Shown: one piece after another, positions 31,271 through 42,905 of the stretch
Numbering within the stretch: the stretch's first letter is position 1
Layout of the letters: each line of letters opens with the position of its first letter
NCBI GenBank assembly: GCA_003996215.1
Contig: QJPP01001688.1
Coordinates: 62,001 to 126,000 of the forward strand
DNA from: Jaltomata sinuosa
Lineage: Eukaryota > Streptophyta > Magnoliopsida > Solanales > Solanaceae
Length of the DNA stretch: 64,000 bases
Direction: 5' to 3'
Position numbers and translations under genes: made by a program
Notes under the pieces: generated by a model
Told to the model about the DNA's origin: nothing
Databases searched by the model: none
Seen by the model: only the letters and a program-made list of their open reading frames with translations

Positions 31271-32591
31271 TGATAACGCTCAAACTACACCTCAAATTAA
31301 TGAAGCGTAAGAGATCGTTGTCAAGTAAAGAACCCAACAAAGTTGGGGTCGAATCCCACAGAGAATATGGTGAAGATCAAGCCTTTAGTGAGTTAAGTAA
31401 CTCGTAGTCAATTGTTTCCGATAAATAAAAAGGGGGGTTTTGTGAACAAATCGTAAACAAAAGCAACAATAATGTAAGAGAATAATCAGTAAGAGAGAAT
31501 GAACTAGGGACGTGTTCACCATGGCTTCTGTAACAATGTCGATTCTAGGCTTAACCGGGTTCTTTCTATATGCTTGTCATGATGTGATTGCGTCAATTGT
31601 ATCGTCTAAACGTCTCTCGACCAAATAAACAAATTTCCTTTTATCTTCTTTCGATCTCAAAAAGATGTGCTTTTTAGCTCTCAATCCTAACATCAAGCAG
31701 ACTAATCTAGTTACGGCATTAATCTTTAAGACGAGAGTTGGTAGTCTCGAATCCTTGTCGTTAATCAAGTTTTCCCGGTTTTAACTTCTTTACTCAAGCA
31801 AATTAAACCTAGGCATGTTCTAATGTTTGTAACCACTAGAAAACGTGACATAAAGTATGATTAACAACGTGACAATACATATATCGAACCCAACGCTACC
31901 CGGAATCTATCTTGCTACGTTTGCCATGGCTCCCACAACCCTAGTTGCGGGAGTTTTAGCTACTCATGCTCGAAGAAAAAGAGAAAATAGTTGTATTCAT
32001 AATAAAGGGAAGAAAAGTCTTACAATATAATGAAACAATCAATCTTCCAATATCCAAGAGCAAGAAATACCAAGAACTCACGAAAGAATCAAGAACACGA
32101 GTTCAATACAAATGAACCGTGTTGTTTGCTCTCAAAAATATTTAAAACGTGTTTTAGAACTAATGAGTGAAAAATAATAACATAAACCTAACATAGGGTA
32201 TTTATAGGAGCCAAAGAAACCAAATCCAAAACGGGCTAGGAATCCCCAAAACGCGGGTCGCCGCTTGAAGCCACTGCCTAAGCGTGACGGCCAGGCTTGA
32301 CGGACCGTCAGGGCAGTGACGGACCGTCGCCTGGGCCGTCACTGCTTGGCAGCAACACTGCCTCAAGTTGACGGTCCCAGTGACGGACCGTCACACCTCT
32401 GACGGGCCGTCACTCAGGCCGTCACTCTTAGGCAGAATGTTGTTTTTCGCGTCTTTTCTTCCGTTTCCGTGTTTGCTTCCATTTCCTACAAATACAACAT
32501 AAAAACATCAAAAACAACAATGGTTGCTTGAAAACGTACGATTGTTCTTAGTAAAAAGGAGTCGAAAGTGACGTAAATTAGCGTCACATCA
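31271..32591 (-). repeat. Element E2: 3' LTR
   Basis: Plus-strand bounds TGATAACG and GCGTCACATCA. Element-strand TATA box is the complement of 32199-32206. The TGACGG/CCGTCA cluster is at 32286-32430: about six of each word, two forming the exact 13-bp dyad TGACGGACCGTCA. Confidence 0.9.
32286..32430. promoter_or_regulatory. TGACGG/CCGTCA dyad cluster upstream of LTR promoter
   Basis: Dense inverted TGACG-core words lying 80-230 bp upstream of the TATA box in element orientation. TGACG is the core bound by plant TGA-type bZIP factors, so an enhancer role is plausible. Equivalent clusters are at 37776-37915, 21285-21545 and 17121-17352. Confidence 0.55.
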
Positions 32592-34103
32592 ACACCCTCA
32601 ACTTAAAACGTTCGCTTGTCCTCAAGCAACATAACATAAAACAATAATACGACTCAACTAAGAAACAAACTCATGTCTATAGCACTTCATGGTCAATCTA
32701 AACTTATTCAATTAAATCAGGCTCCCTCGTAGCACACGTATGTATGAAACACTAACTTGCAAGGATCCAAACATGTCACTCCGATATGATAGAATATTAT
32801 GCATACACATACGCAGCTATCCTAACAATCAATAGACAATATAGACATCTTGGTGCCCTCACCACAAAGAAATCCCACACACAAGATTTGGGACTCGGTA
32901 AGCGCTCACACTCACAATGATTTCAAACAATGCACATGCGATACCATAGGCTTGCCCTTACTATTCTATTTTGGTTCTTCAGAAAGCTACTCAGGATCAC
33001 TACAGGACTTGTTTAGGCTTGTAATGAGGCTTCGGGTGCAGGTATGATACATTTAGGGGTTAGTGACTAAGCCCTCCTTGGAACCATTTACATCTTATCA
33101 CCACATAACTTCACTTTATCCATCCTTATTCACCTTTTTATTTCCTTGATTCTAGATACAGGTGCGGCCTCTTTATTGACAATTCTTTTTGTTTCATTTT
33201 TTTTTATTTTTTTTCTTTTCTTTTCTTAGGCGCACACCCGGATTTTCATTCTATTCAAAAACCAATCTTCTCCATCATCTTTTTCTTATCATTCACCTCT
33301 GTAGTAGCCACCCCCAACTTAGGCTGATTGCCTGCGTTAAGGTGCACAATGTCCATGCAGGACCAGGGCCAAACAGGGTTTACCTCTATAGTAGCCACCC
33401 TCAACTTAGGCTGATTGCCTGGGTTGAGGTGCACGATGTCCAAGGAAGGACCAGGGCCAAAATAGGAATTCAAAGTTAAACAGGAACGGTGACAGGTTAT
33501 TGAAAGAACAAGGTCAATTATGGCTCAAACAGGGATCAAGGGATTATTTATATTTGGACGGTCTTTTAGGTTAAGTGGACTGCACACAAAAAGAGCCTGT
33601 GATCCTTTCCTAAGCAACCAAACTTCAAACTTAACAAAATAGACCAGGCAAGTTCTAGATGCATGCACAGAGTAAGAATTTATAACAATAATCTCACACA
33701 CACTTGGCACCAAGAAACTATATCACTACCAACTATCAAACAACCGCTCGGCTTAAGCATACTCATTCTAATCATAATCACACAATGACATTCAAGGATC
33801 CAGACAGTCAATCGTTTCAACATAAGTATAAAACCAGAAAATTTTTAAAGGGGCCTCGTTTTTAGTCAAGAAAAACGCCATGCTCATCACTATAGACACT
33901 AAAAAAAAATTTAAAATAACAACCTAAACATGCCGGTTCTACTAGATAGCACACCGGAGGGAAAAGAAATCGGCAACAAAAACCCTCGGTGGTGACTCAC
34001 AGGTTTCCCCACACCCTCAACTTAGACTCATGCATTGTCCCCAATGCATCCATATGAACTAAAAACTGTGAGAATAAAGGAATACCTGTGAAGTCGATAT
34101 GAT
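32592..34103 (-). other. Element E2: long 3' untranslated region
   Basis: No gene seen. It opens beside the LTR with the complement of a tract containing GAGGACAAGCGAACG text, a typical Athila feature of this position. A T-rich homopolymer area lies at 33198-33235, and two copies of a unit of about 80 bp (starting GTAGCCACC, ending GGACCAGGGCC) lie at 33302-33370 and 33388-33462. E1 lacks most of this region. Confidence 0.65.
33302..33462. repeat. Tandem duplication, unit about 80 bp
   Basis: Two copies, each running from GTAGCCACC through CAACTTAGGCTGATTGCCTG to ACCAGGGCCAAA, with several substitutions between them. Confidence 0.75.
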
Positions 34104-34840
34104 TCAAATTTCGGAATGATGTTGGAGACCGCCAGGGTCTCCAAAACAAGAGAACTCGATGGAGTGTGGCGTTCCAGCTTCCTCCTTGGGCTCCATCGCT
34201 AGTCGCGACAACTTCTTCGCTCTTTCTTTGCAGATTCTCTTGCGGTGTTTTCGTTTTCTAGATTTAATTTCACCGCCTTCCTCTACATGTTTACGCTCTC
34301 GCGCCATACTTCTTACAACAGCTAGAGTCTCGACCAAACACTTCTCCTCGAGGTGCACATCCGCAGGAGGTTCCTCAATGGCATTGATGACCGCGACCAC
34401 CCTCATATCACTTGGTTGCTTCATCAATTTAGACACATCGAACTTGACCACTTCATTGTTCAATCGGAAGGTCAGTTCGTTTTTCTCCATGTCAACCAAT
34501 GCTCTTGCTGTGGCTAGCAATGGTCGTCCCAAGATTATGGGAACTTCGAAGTCCACTTCGCAATCCAAGATCACAAAGTCGGCCGGGAATATAAGCTTAC
34601 CAATCTTGACCAGCACATCAGACAATATCCCTACGGGTCGCTTTACCGAACGGTCCGCCATCATCACTCTCATGGACGTTGGTTTAGGAGCTCCCAAACC
34701 CAATTTGTCATACACTGCTAGCGGCATCAAATTGATGCTAGCACCAAGATCACACATAGCTCTTCCGAAGTTGAGCTTCCCGATGGTACATGGAACAGTG
34801 AACGCACCTGGATCTCCTTTCTTTTCCACTAACGATCTAG
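34104..34840 (-). pseudogene. Element E2: Athila-type protease
   Basis: Active-site loop AMCDLGASINLMPL (Asp codon 34749-34751); the usual Pro after Asp is Leu. It continues in frame as VMMADRSVKRPVGI and FPADFVILDCEVDFEVPIILGRPLLATARALVDM, confirming that E1's break here is a private one-base loss. It ends with a basic segment (KSRKRKHRKRICKERAKKL) and SIEFSCFGDPGGLQH before a stop at 34104-34106. Ending at the same place in both copies suggests the family genuinely stops after protease. Confidence 0.85.
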
Positions 34841-36630
34841 AGGAAATAGCGCTGCAGTGATGGAGGTTGTCTTCCGGCTCAAAACTTACCGTCCACTTTT
34901 TTGTAATCAAGTCCTTCATGAACTTGGCATAACCGGGCATTTCTTCCAGCGCTTCTACCAATGGTATGTTTATTGAGATTTGTTTCAGCATGGTCATGAA
35001 ATTCAGGAACTTACCATCGTCAGCTTTATTTTTCAACCTCTGGGGGAAGGGGGGTGGGTGTCGAAACATCATAGTTGGAAGCTTTTCAGCTTCCTTGCGT
35101 TTCTCCGCGGGCTTTGGAGTTTCCTCCTCTACCGCCTCTTCATCATCCACAATATCACCTTGAGCATGAATTACCGGATGTGATTCCGGTAATATTTTTC
35201 CGCTCCTTGTGGTGATCGCCATACAGCTTGCATCATTCTTCGGATGAGTGGTGTCGCTTGGCAAAGTACCTATTTTCCTTGGGTTTAGAGATGCCGAGAT
35301 GTGACCCACTTGCTGCTCTAGTTGCTTGATAGCGGTTGAGTGTGACTCCACTACCAGACTCAATGTTGATAGCTCATTCCGCATTGCCTTTACCCCAGAG
35401 TCAGTCGATTCCACCTTAAGCAGCATCTTCGCCATCATGTTCTCAAGTTTGGACGTCTCAGCCTCGCTGCCAGCTTTATCCCGATTACCAGGTGGTATAT
35501 ACAACCCACCTCTATCGGTGTTGTTCCTCCAGTTTCCTTGGTCGCGCTCTTTGTAACCACTTTTCTCATAGTGGTTGTCTCGCTGATAATTCCGACCTTG
35601 GTTTCCCTGCCCATTGGCCTGGAAACCCCCCAAGTAATTCGCTTCCTCAGTCTCTATACCTTGGGAACCCACAGCTTGTACCTTCTCTATACTTCCTGAC
35701 GTCAAGTGCCTTGTCAGGAGATCCAACTGTGTTTTCAGGTGCGCCATGTCTTGGTCGCGCTCCTCCTCTTTCCTTCGCTGCTCTGCTGACATGCCAACTG
35801 TATAGGTGCTAGCTGCAACCTCTGAATCCCGTGTGTGCCAGGCTCTGTTGGTCTTGGTGAGCCTGTCCAAAAATAGCTGTGGCGTCGGCAAAAGTGCAAC
35901 CCATAAACGCTCCACCTGCTGCGTTGTCCAATGTTGGCTTGGTAGCCGAATTTAGTGCCCTGTAGAATGTCTGCATCAAGAATTCGTTGTTCAGCTGATG
36001 GTTGGGGCACTGTGTCAGCTTCTTCTTAAATCGCAACCAAGTCTCGTGCAGTGCTTCGTGAGGTTGCTGCCTGAAATTACTAATCTCATCCCTCAACTGT
36101 ATCATCCGAGAGGGAGGAAAGAACCTTTCTAGGAAAGCTCCTCTCAACTCGCCCCACGTTGCGATAGAGTCGGGGGTCAGCTCCGTCAACCACAATGCTG
36201 CCTCATCAGACAGAGACAACGGAAACAATCTGAGCCTGATCGCTGTCTGACTCACGCCCGGCAGCTCAAACGATTTGCAGATCCCCACGAAATTCATCAA
36301 GTGCTGGTTTGGATCGTCACCAGCAACACCGCGGAACACTCCTCTCAAGTTCAACAGTTGGATCATCGTGCTAGTGATGTTGAACTTGGCTCCGGGCGGT
36401 AGCGGTGGAACAATAATGGCGCCCGTAGCGCCAGCTCCATCTAAATCGAGATCCTCATCATTCCGTACCACATCATCCTGCAGACCACCAGCATTCAAAT
36501 TTTGTTGGGCCTGCAGTTCTGCAGCGATCCTTGCTGCGTCTAATTGTGCGGCCATATTCCGCCTCAATGTTCTCGCAAGTTCGGGGTCGTAAGGTAAAAT
36601 TTGTTCCCTCGAACCTCGGGTACTTGGCAT
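34841..36630 (-). pseudogene. Element E2: Athila-type gag, single frameshift
   Basis: Start ATG at 36630-36628 (MPSTRG). The N-terminal part and gag core are fully open: LPPGAKFNITSTMIQLLNLR, FVGICKSFELPGVSQTAIRL, SLSDEAALWLTEL, FLERFFPPSRMIQL. An extra base in an A run near 35870 shifts the frame. The rest (DRLTKTNRAWHTRDSEVA, QRRKEEERDQDMAHLKTQ, the Asn/Gly/Arg-rich linker, then KADDGKFLNFMTMLKQISI) follows in frame into protease. Only this one indel separates it from an open gag-pro frame of roughly 840 codons. Confidence 0.9.
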
Positions 36631-36737
36631 GCACAACCTGTACCCTGTCCAAAAACAAAAACAACAAACAGAAATAAAAGCAGGAAATTATGACTAAAAG
36701 TCAACTAAACACACCAGACTTAATCAAAAACCGTATT

Positions 36738-36753
36738 CCCCGGCAACGGCGCC
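36738..36753 (-). other. Element E2: primer-binding site (tRNA-Asp type)
   Basis: Minus-strand TGGCGCCGTTGCCGGG, six bases from the LTR, same as in E1. Confidence 0.85.
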
Positions 36754-36759
36754 ACTTTT

Positions 36760-38079
36760 TGATAACGCTCAAACTACACCTCAAATTAATGAAGCGTAAG
36801 CGATCGTTGTCAAGTAAAGAACCCAACAAGGTTGGGGTCGAATCCCACAGAGAATATGGTGAAGATCAAGCCTTTAGTGAATTAAGTAACTCGTAGTCAA
36901 TTGTTTTCGATAAATAAAAAGGGGGGTTTTGTGAACAAATCGTAAACAAAAGCAACAATAATGTAAGAGAATAATCAGTAAGAGAGAATGAACTAGGGAC
37001 GTGTTCACCATGGCTTTTGTAACAATGTCGATTCTAGGCTTAACCGGGTTCTTTCTATATGCTTGTCACGATGTGATTGCGTCAATTGTATCGTCTAAAC
37101 GTCTCTCGACCAAATAAACAAATTTCCTTTTATCTTCTTTCGATCTCAAAAAGATGTGCTTTTTAGCTCTCAATCCTAACATCAAGTAGACTAATCCAGT
37201 TACGGCATTAATCTTTAAGACGAGAGTTGGTAGTCTCGAATCCTTGTCGTTAATCAAGTTTTCCCGGTTTTAACTTCTTTACTCAAGCAAATTAAACCTA
37301 GGCATGTTCTAATGTTTGCAACCACTAGAAAACGTGACTAATTGAATGATTAACAACATGACAATACATATATCGAACCCAACGCTACCCGGAATCTATA
37401 TTGCTACGTTTCCATGGCTCCCACAACCCTAGTTGCGGGAGTTTTAGTTACTCATGCTCGATAAAAAGAGAAAATAGTTGTATTCATAATAAAGGGAAGA
37501 AAAGTCTTACAATATAATGAAACAATCAATCTTCCAATATCCAAGAGCAAAAAATACCAAGAACTCACGAAAGAATCAAGAACACGAGTTCAATACAAAT
37601 GAACCGTGTTGTTTGCTCTCAAAAATACTTAAAAACGTGTTTTAGAACTAATGAGTGAATAATAATAACATAAACCTAACATAGGGTATTTATAGGAGCC
37701 AAAGAAACCAAATCCAAAACGGGCTAGGAATCCCCAAAACGCGGGTCGCCGCTTGAAGCCACTGCCTAAGCGTGACGGCCAGGCTTGACGGACCGTCAGG
37801 GCAGTGACGGACCGTCGCCTGGGCCGTCACTGCTTGGCAGCAACACTGCCTCAAGTTGACGGTCCCAGTGACGGACCGTCACACTTGTGACAGGCCGTCA
37901 CTCAGGCCGTCATTCTTAGGCAGAATGTTGTTTTTCGCGTATTTTCTTCCGTTTCCGTGTTTGTTTCCATTTCCTACAAATACAACATAAAAACATCAAA
38001 AACAACAATGGTTGCTTGAAAACGTACGATTGTTCTTAGTAAAAAGGAGTCGAAAGTGACGTAAATTAGCGTCACATCA
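36760..38079 (-). repeat. Element E2: 5' LTR
   Basis: TGATAACG to GCGTCACATCA on the plus strand; element-strand TATA at the complement of 37687-37694, dyad cluster at 37776-37915. Most differences from the other LTR are transitions. Confidence 0.9.
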
Positions 38080-38544
38080 TCCCTCATGGGGGATACTGCA
38101 TTTCATACCACAGGCACCGGTACTCTAGCTAGTAGACCTCCCCAGTAGGAGCACATGATACTCGGTTGTTGTTGGTGAGCTCCAAGTTGATTCGGGGCTT
38201 CATCGAGTCTTTGGTATATATTTTGGTATTGTATATTAGTTTTAAGGGTAAGGCGGGGCCCTATCCCAACCTATACAAAGTTTGTTCATCTTGTAGAGGA
38301 TTTGTAAACTATGGTAAGTAAAGCTTAGTTGTGTCTTGTTTCTTTACATTTGTGGCCTTAACGGACAAATCATGTATATAAGTTTTAGGCCTATTTACGT
38401 CAATCTTTTATCAAAGCAGTTTATATGTACTTGTCAAAGCTTTTTAATGGTCATAGTTATATATAATCACAGGTTATAAGTTGGTTGTCTCGGGCCTTTA
38501 GGGCATCGGGTGCCTCTCCGTCTAATGGAATTTGAGGCGTGACA
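38080..38544 (+). repeat. 3' end of an unassigned Ty3 LTR
   Basis: Ends GAATTTGAGGCGTGACA, a typical LTR terminus, and contains the GGGGCCCTATCCCA / CATCTTGTAGAGG wording seen in LTR B near 14845-14885 without being the same sequence. It lies between E2 and the rest of A's LTR. It may be the 3' LTR end of a B-related element whose middle was lost. Confidence 0.55.
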
Positions 38545-38902
38545 CTAGGGGTCGCAGGCCATTCAGTATGTGTTGGTAAGTCCTCATCTTTTGAGGACTA
38601 GTATGAGTCTAGCTTTTTGATATCATTTCTTCAGTACTTAGAGTTAGCTGGGGTCTTGTCCCAACAACTCCTTATGATGGTTTTAGAGACTTTCAGACAT
38701 AGACAGATATTCGGGTTTCTTATTTAAAATTGTGGCACTCTTAGACCTTTATTTATTGATATTGGTTGTCTATTTTGCTATTTATGCTTCCGCTACGATC
38801 CTTCATGCTTGTCTAAGTTATGTTATCACTAAGGGTTAACTTGGGACCATTTGTGGTCGCAAGTCTCATGTTATGTCTAGGGTATATCCTCGGAGCATGA
38901 CA
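38545..38902 (+). repeat. Element A: 3' LTR, second part
   Basis: From about 38560 it aligns with the last 340 bp of element I's LTR (56260-56600): GTAAGTCCTCATC, GGACTAG, TTAGAGTTAGCTGGGGTCTTG, and the end CCTCGGAGCATGACA at 38902. About 310 bp of LTR expected between 5550 and here is missing. Confidence 0.75.
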
Positions 38903-39830
38903 TTCAGGAGAGGGGAAATGTTTTAGAGTGAGGGGGAATATGAGAAAATGTTTTAAAATTTGAGGGACTGCATTTTTATAGTGCAGGTCGCAGACCAATG
39001 CGATCGTAGTCCCCTGGTGAGATCGCGCTGAAGGAGGAACATAGGCACCAGCGCGATCGCAATGCCCAAGCGTGATGGCGCTGAAAGGAGAAAGTACCAC
39101 GGGTGTGATAGAGATGCTCTTGTGCGATCGTACTTAGCACTACTCTGCTACAGAAATATCAGCAACTTGAAATACTCCAACGGGAGGTTCTGGACACAAT
39201 CAAAACCTGATACTCACAAACCAAACATGTCACTAGATTGGAAACGGCGTTATTTACTAAATGAGATCGATAAAACTTCCATAAGAGGTCGTTTTGATGG
39301 AATGTTGACCAAAGTCAACAGTAACGAATTCCAACCAAACACCCAAAATGATCCCAGCTCATCCGAAACTCGAACCAACCACCTACTTAACCCAAACTCG
39401 ACATTTTGGAGCTGATGAAACCGTCATATTTCAAATTCGATTCTTTATTCATCAAAAGTTTACCAAAGTCAAACTTCCAACTCCAACTAGCCTAAAATCT
39501 CAAAAAGTGAGATTAAATTATACTGTAAGATCCCAGGCCCCGACTAAAGGTTGAACTAGAACAAAATCCATATTTTGTAGCTAACAAAACTGGCGAAATT
39601 TGATTCTGACCATGCTAGCTAAGAATGTTTACTAGAGTCAATGATTTCCTGGGTCAAGGCTCAAAACCAGGGAAATGGTCATAATGACCTAAAGAATGCC
39701 TAGGGCATTGAACCACCAATCTCAGCAAGTTATAAATGACTTGGGGCCACTACAGGCAAGCTCTAACAATACAAGGAAAGCAAAAATGCGACAATGACCG
39801 GAAGGGTCATTACCGAAGAAGATGACCAAA
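38903..39830 (-). repeat. Inverted LTR 5' fragment related to element H
   Basis: On the minus strand it begins near 39828 with TAATGACCCTTCCGGTCATTG, matching the start of H's LTR (TGATGACCC... at 47970 and 63024), and follows it loosely through CTAACATGCTC- and TTTGGAGTTG-like landmarks. The part 38980-39140 has a cluster of GCGATCG words. The boundary with A's flank near 38903 is uncertain. No gene. Confidence 0.6.
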
Positions 39831-40285
39831 GAATGGAGATAGAGTTCAATGATTCTGATGTACAATAACAAGGGTGACATTCAGAATTGTAACAATTATA
39901 GGGATATCAAAATTTTGAACCAGAATATCATGGTTTGTGAGAGGGTAATAGAGATAAGGGTAAATAGGGGAATGGCTATTTTTGAGAACTAGTTTGAATT
40001 CATGCTTGGGCACTCAACTATAGAAGCCATTAATCTCATAAGGATATTGGTGGAGAATTATATATAGGGGAAGGACTTACATATGGTGTTCATCAACCTA
40101 GAAAAGGCTTACGAAAATATCCCAAGGGAGGTCCTACAAAAATTCTTGGAGGTTAGAGGTGTACATATGGCATACACTATGGTGATCAAGGATATGTAAG
40201 ATGTAGATAAGACTCGAGTAAGGATAGTAGGTTTAGACTTAGAGCACTTTTTGATTTTGATTTGGTTGCACTAGGGTCAGCCTTA
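39831..40285 (+). pseudogene. Second RTE LINE fragment (reverse transcriptase)
   Basis: Aligns with 12690-13145 of the first LINE: LMYNNKGDIQNCNNYRDI-like, then EFMLGHSTIEAINLI, MVFINLEKAYENIPREVL. Catalytic-domain residues are already altered (the Asp of FIDLEKAYDK is Asn), and stops are frequent. It is truncated on both sides, ending where an LTR start (TGTAACACTCC) begins at 40286. Confidence 0.8.
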
Positions 40286-40852
40286 TGTAACACTCCTAAA
40301 AGTTGGATTAGATTTGAACTATATTATTTTGTGAGATTTTCCTTGAACTATGATGAATCAAGTGTAAAAATGTGTTAATGTTGATATCTAAGCATGTATA
40401 GAGTGTACAAAGAATTGTGAGTTGAAAAAAGAATCGAGAAGAACTCGATCCCATATGCAGCCACACAATGCCATATGCATAAAATATATGAACCACATAT
40501 CATCCAAAAGTCCATTAAAATACAAGGTATTGTTTCTTTACAGTGGATTTTCATCCACAAATGCAGTGCACATAACAAACACTAATCGTGCCTAGTAAGA
40601 AATTTGTAACAACGACTAGAAATACTCCTTGGTGAGCCAGAAGAGGACTATAAACCGATTTCATATCACATGATCATAATAATAAGTACCTGATGTTTAT
40701 TAGGAGTGATATAGGGGCTAAGGATGTTTCTATCACCAAACCATGTTAAAAGTTAAACAACGGACCTTTACTTTATACAAGCTTGCACAAGGTCCAATAT
40801 AAAAAAAGCATACATCCTTGGTTATAATGATCAAGGTGTTTGCTTACCTATA
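40286..40852 (+). repeat. LTR 5' fragment (TGTAACACTCC start)
   Basis: Starts TGTAACACTCCTAAAAG like other Ty3 LTRs here, is AT-rich and stops where an inverted LTR end begins at 40853. No internal region or partner LTR is visible. Confidence 0.5.
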
Positions 40853-42905
40853 TGTAACGACCCGAAATCAGGACATGTGGCACCTACTAATCCCCCCAAT
40901 AGGCAAGTTAAACTCTAGGGAATGACATAATATATAAATGTTAAAACAGATAAAGCAGAAGTAATATACAGAATAAAAAAGGGCCACCAGCATAGATATA
41001 TACAAAATGGTATAAAATGTATAACTGGGCCCTAAAGAGACCAAGAAAGATAATACCAAACTCCAGACCTGGTTTCACTGGTAAAAAAGTGTCTAGAGTA
41101 AGGAAATAGCACTATAAAGGATACCACTATCTACCAAAATATAAAATAAAGACAGTGATAGTGGAGGAAAAGTAGTGAATCTTTGGACACTAGGAGCTCA
41201 CCTAGATCCAAACAACAGCAAGCCTTGAATGAGTAGATGATCAATGAGGGTGGCTCGTACTAGGTGTTACATTAGAAAAAGATGCCAAAATATAGTATGA
41301 GTACCAAAACACGGGGTACTCAGTAGGCATCATAGGCCGATCAATCTCAGAAGATAATATATAATATAAGAGCAATAAGAGTAAACTAACCAAATGAAAG
41401 GTGAAGATAATAATAATCAAAATAATAATAATTGAGTTAATAAAACACTCAAATATGTATGCAATAAAATGCAATGCATAATGAGATGATATGGTGAAAC
41501 ATGTGGCCGATGCACGAAAGTGAAAACCCTGAAATATGGTTTGCGGGCTGCCTCGTAGGCTCACCAAACCATCTCATAGGCCTCCCTTAGGCTCATAAAT
41601 ATATGAAATAAAAGTAAAACTTGAATATGTGCTCCTCGGGCTGCCCTTGGGCTCATAAAAAGAAAGTAAACAGAGAAAGGGTCCGGGAATATTCCTCAGA
41701 CCGAGTATAAAAGTGGTACAATCTATTTCTTTCCAAAACAATGATAAAACTGTGAAATTCTTTTTTGAAATCTAAAAACCACTGTAGAAGTGGACCATAC
41801 CATATTTAAATCAAAAATCTCATATTTTTTCCTTCAAACTATACCAACATCCATGTAAATTCATGTATGAGTGTATGTGCGCCATCATAAGGGGATACAT
41901 GTATACGCATATAGAAGCAGCACAAATGTACCCTCCAAATAAGACTACTAACCTGAAACTTTGTCCAATCAAAAGTGATGGCCTCGGGCCCATAGTTATA
42001 CAGTAAACGGAATAAAGTAAGGAAGAAAATAATAAAGCAAAAATAACCATAACAGCCTACTCTACCACAAAATCCTCCTCAAAACCTTTATTAAGGATTC
42101 TAATCTAACAAAATAAGACTACGACACCCTAAGCTAAGGATAAATATGATATTCTACTCTATGGTCCCGGTAATGGCCAAATATGTGGAAACATGCTTAA
42201 AGCCGAATTATAACCTAAAACTACCCTAACATTTATGAAACTTATATAATATAAAAATAACCAAGCTAAGTCTAAAAGAGGTGAACCGTAACCTACCTAA
42301 GGTCCAAACTGCAAATCACAAAGCATCACTTATGAGCCTTTTCCTTTAAGAGTGCCTCAGAACGCTGCCATGCTAAAATAGACATATTATACACGTTAAA
42401 ACAAGAAAAAGACAACCATATTGATATTTACAAATTTCAGGCCAGAAATGGTGTCCAAAAATGCCCTTTGGGACCGCTAATGAAATAGAAAGTAATCTCT
42501 GCAGTTATGCTCCCGCAAAGTATGGAATGCATGCTCCAAAGTTGGGAAAAAGAGCAGTGGATTTAGACCTTGAATGGTCCAAAAATATCAATTAAAGTGA
42601 TGAGAAAATCATGCAAATGGAGAACCAAATGAAGAACAAAAGGCAAAATTATCAACCAAATGCATAATAGAATGATAGGGGGAAGAGAATTACCTCAGAT
42701 GCTCAAGAAATTAGAAAGGAATGGAGAAATACTCATTTAGCCAAGATCTAACCAATGGAAGAAATATTCTTAAAACATAGCAAATGAGAAAGAAAGTACA
42801 TCTAAATGTACATCAATCATTGCTCCTGCAAGAAATAGTCGCAGGAGAGGCATCGCAAAAGCGGACAAAATATTACAAGATTAGAGGTCAATATTAACCT
42901 CTGAC
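40853..42905 (-). repeat. Inverted Ty3 LTR, Tekay type
   Basis: On the minus strand it ends GATTTCGGGTCGTTACA (plus-strand start TGTAACGACCCG), matching the ends of the LTRs at 44059 and 51395 (GTAGGTGCCATCATG... then TCG). The plus-strand text CGGGGTACTCAGTAGGCATCATAGGCC near 41310 is the reverse complement of the same landmark at 43565-43600. The LTR's own 5' end is not seen, so it is truncated near 42905. No genes. Confidence 0.65.

Larger units (their letters stand above)
31271..38079 (-). mobile_element. Element E2: near-complete Athila-like gag-pro-only retrotransposon
   Basis: Minus-strand, 6.8 kb, with two full LTRs (31271-32591, 36760-38079) differing at roughly 30 positions by eye (about 97-98% identity), the youngest pair in the window. 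Primer site (tRNA-Asp type) at 36738-36753, gag, protease, then 1.5 kb of 3' untranslated sequence and the LTR. As in E1, RT, RNase H and integrase are absent. The flanks (CACAC left, TCCCT right) do not match, so the copy has recombined or lost a flank since insertion. Confidence 0.9.

Noticed and set aside
32286..32430. Regularly spaced GACGG/CCGTC repeats that at first glance look CRISPR-like
   Set aside because: Spacing is irregular, the words are dyads within an LTR, and the genome is a plant nuclear one.
34159..34860. Plus-strand frame of 233 codons opposite E2's protease, with a counterpart at 17686-18216 opposite E1's
   Set aside because: It is the complement of the conserved protease reading frame. 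Its openness in both copies follows from codon choice on the true strand, and no start context or recognisable motif supports it.
5546..38548. A 5-bp target duplication (ACTGG / ACTAG) for the whole 33-kb block
   Set aside because: The right copy would overlap the terminal A of the LTR, has a mismatch, and about 310 bp of A's LTR is missing at the site, so a simple insertion is not supported.
39062..39554. Short plus-strand frames (117 and 68 codons) as small genes
   Set aside because: They lie in an inverted LTR fragment, overlap each other in different frames and show no motif.
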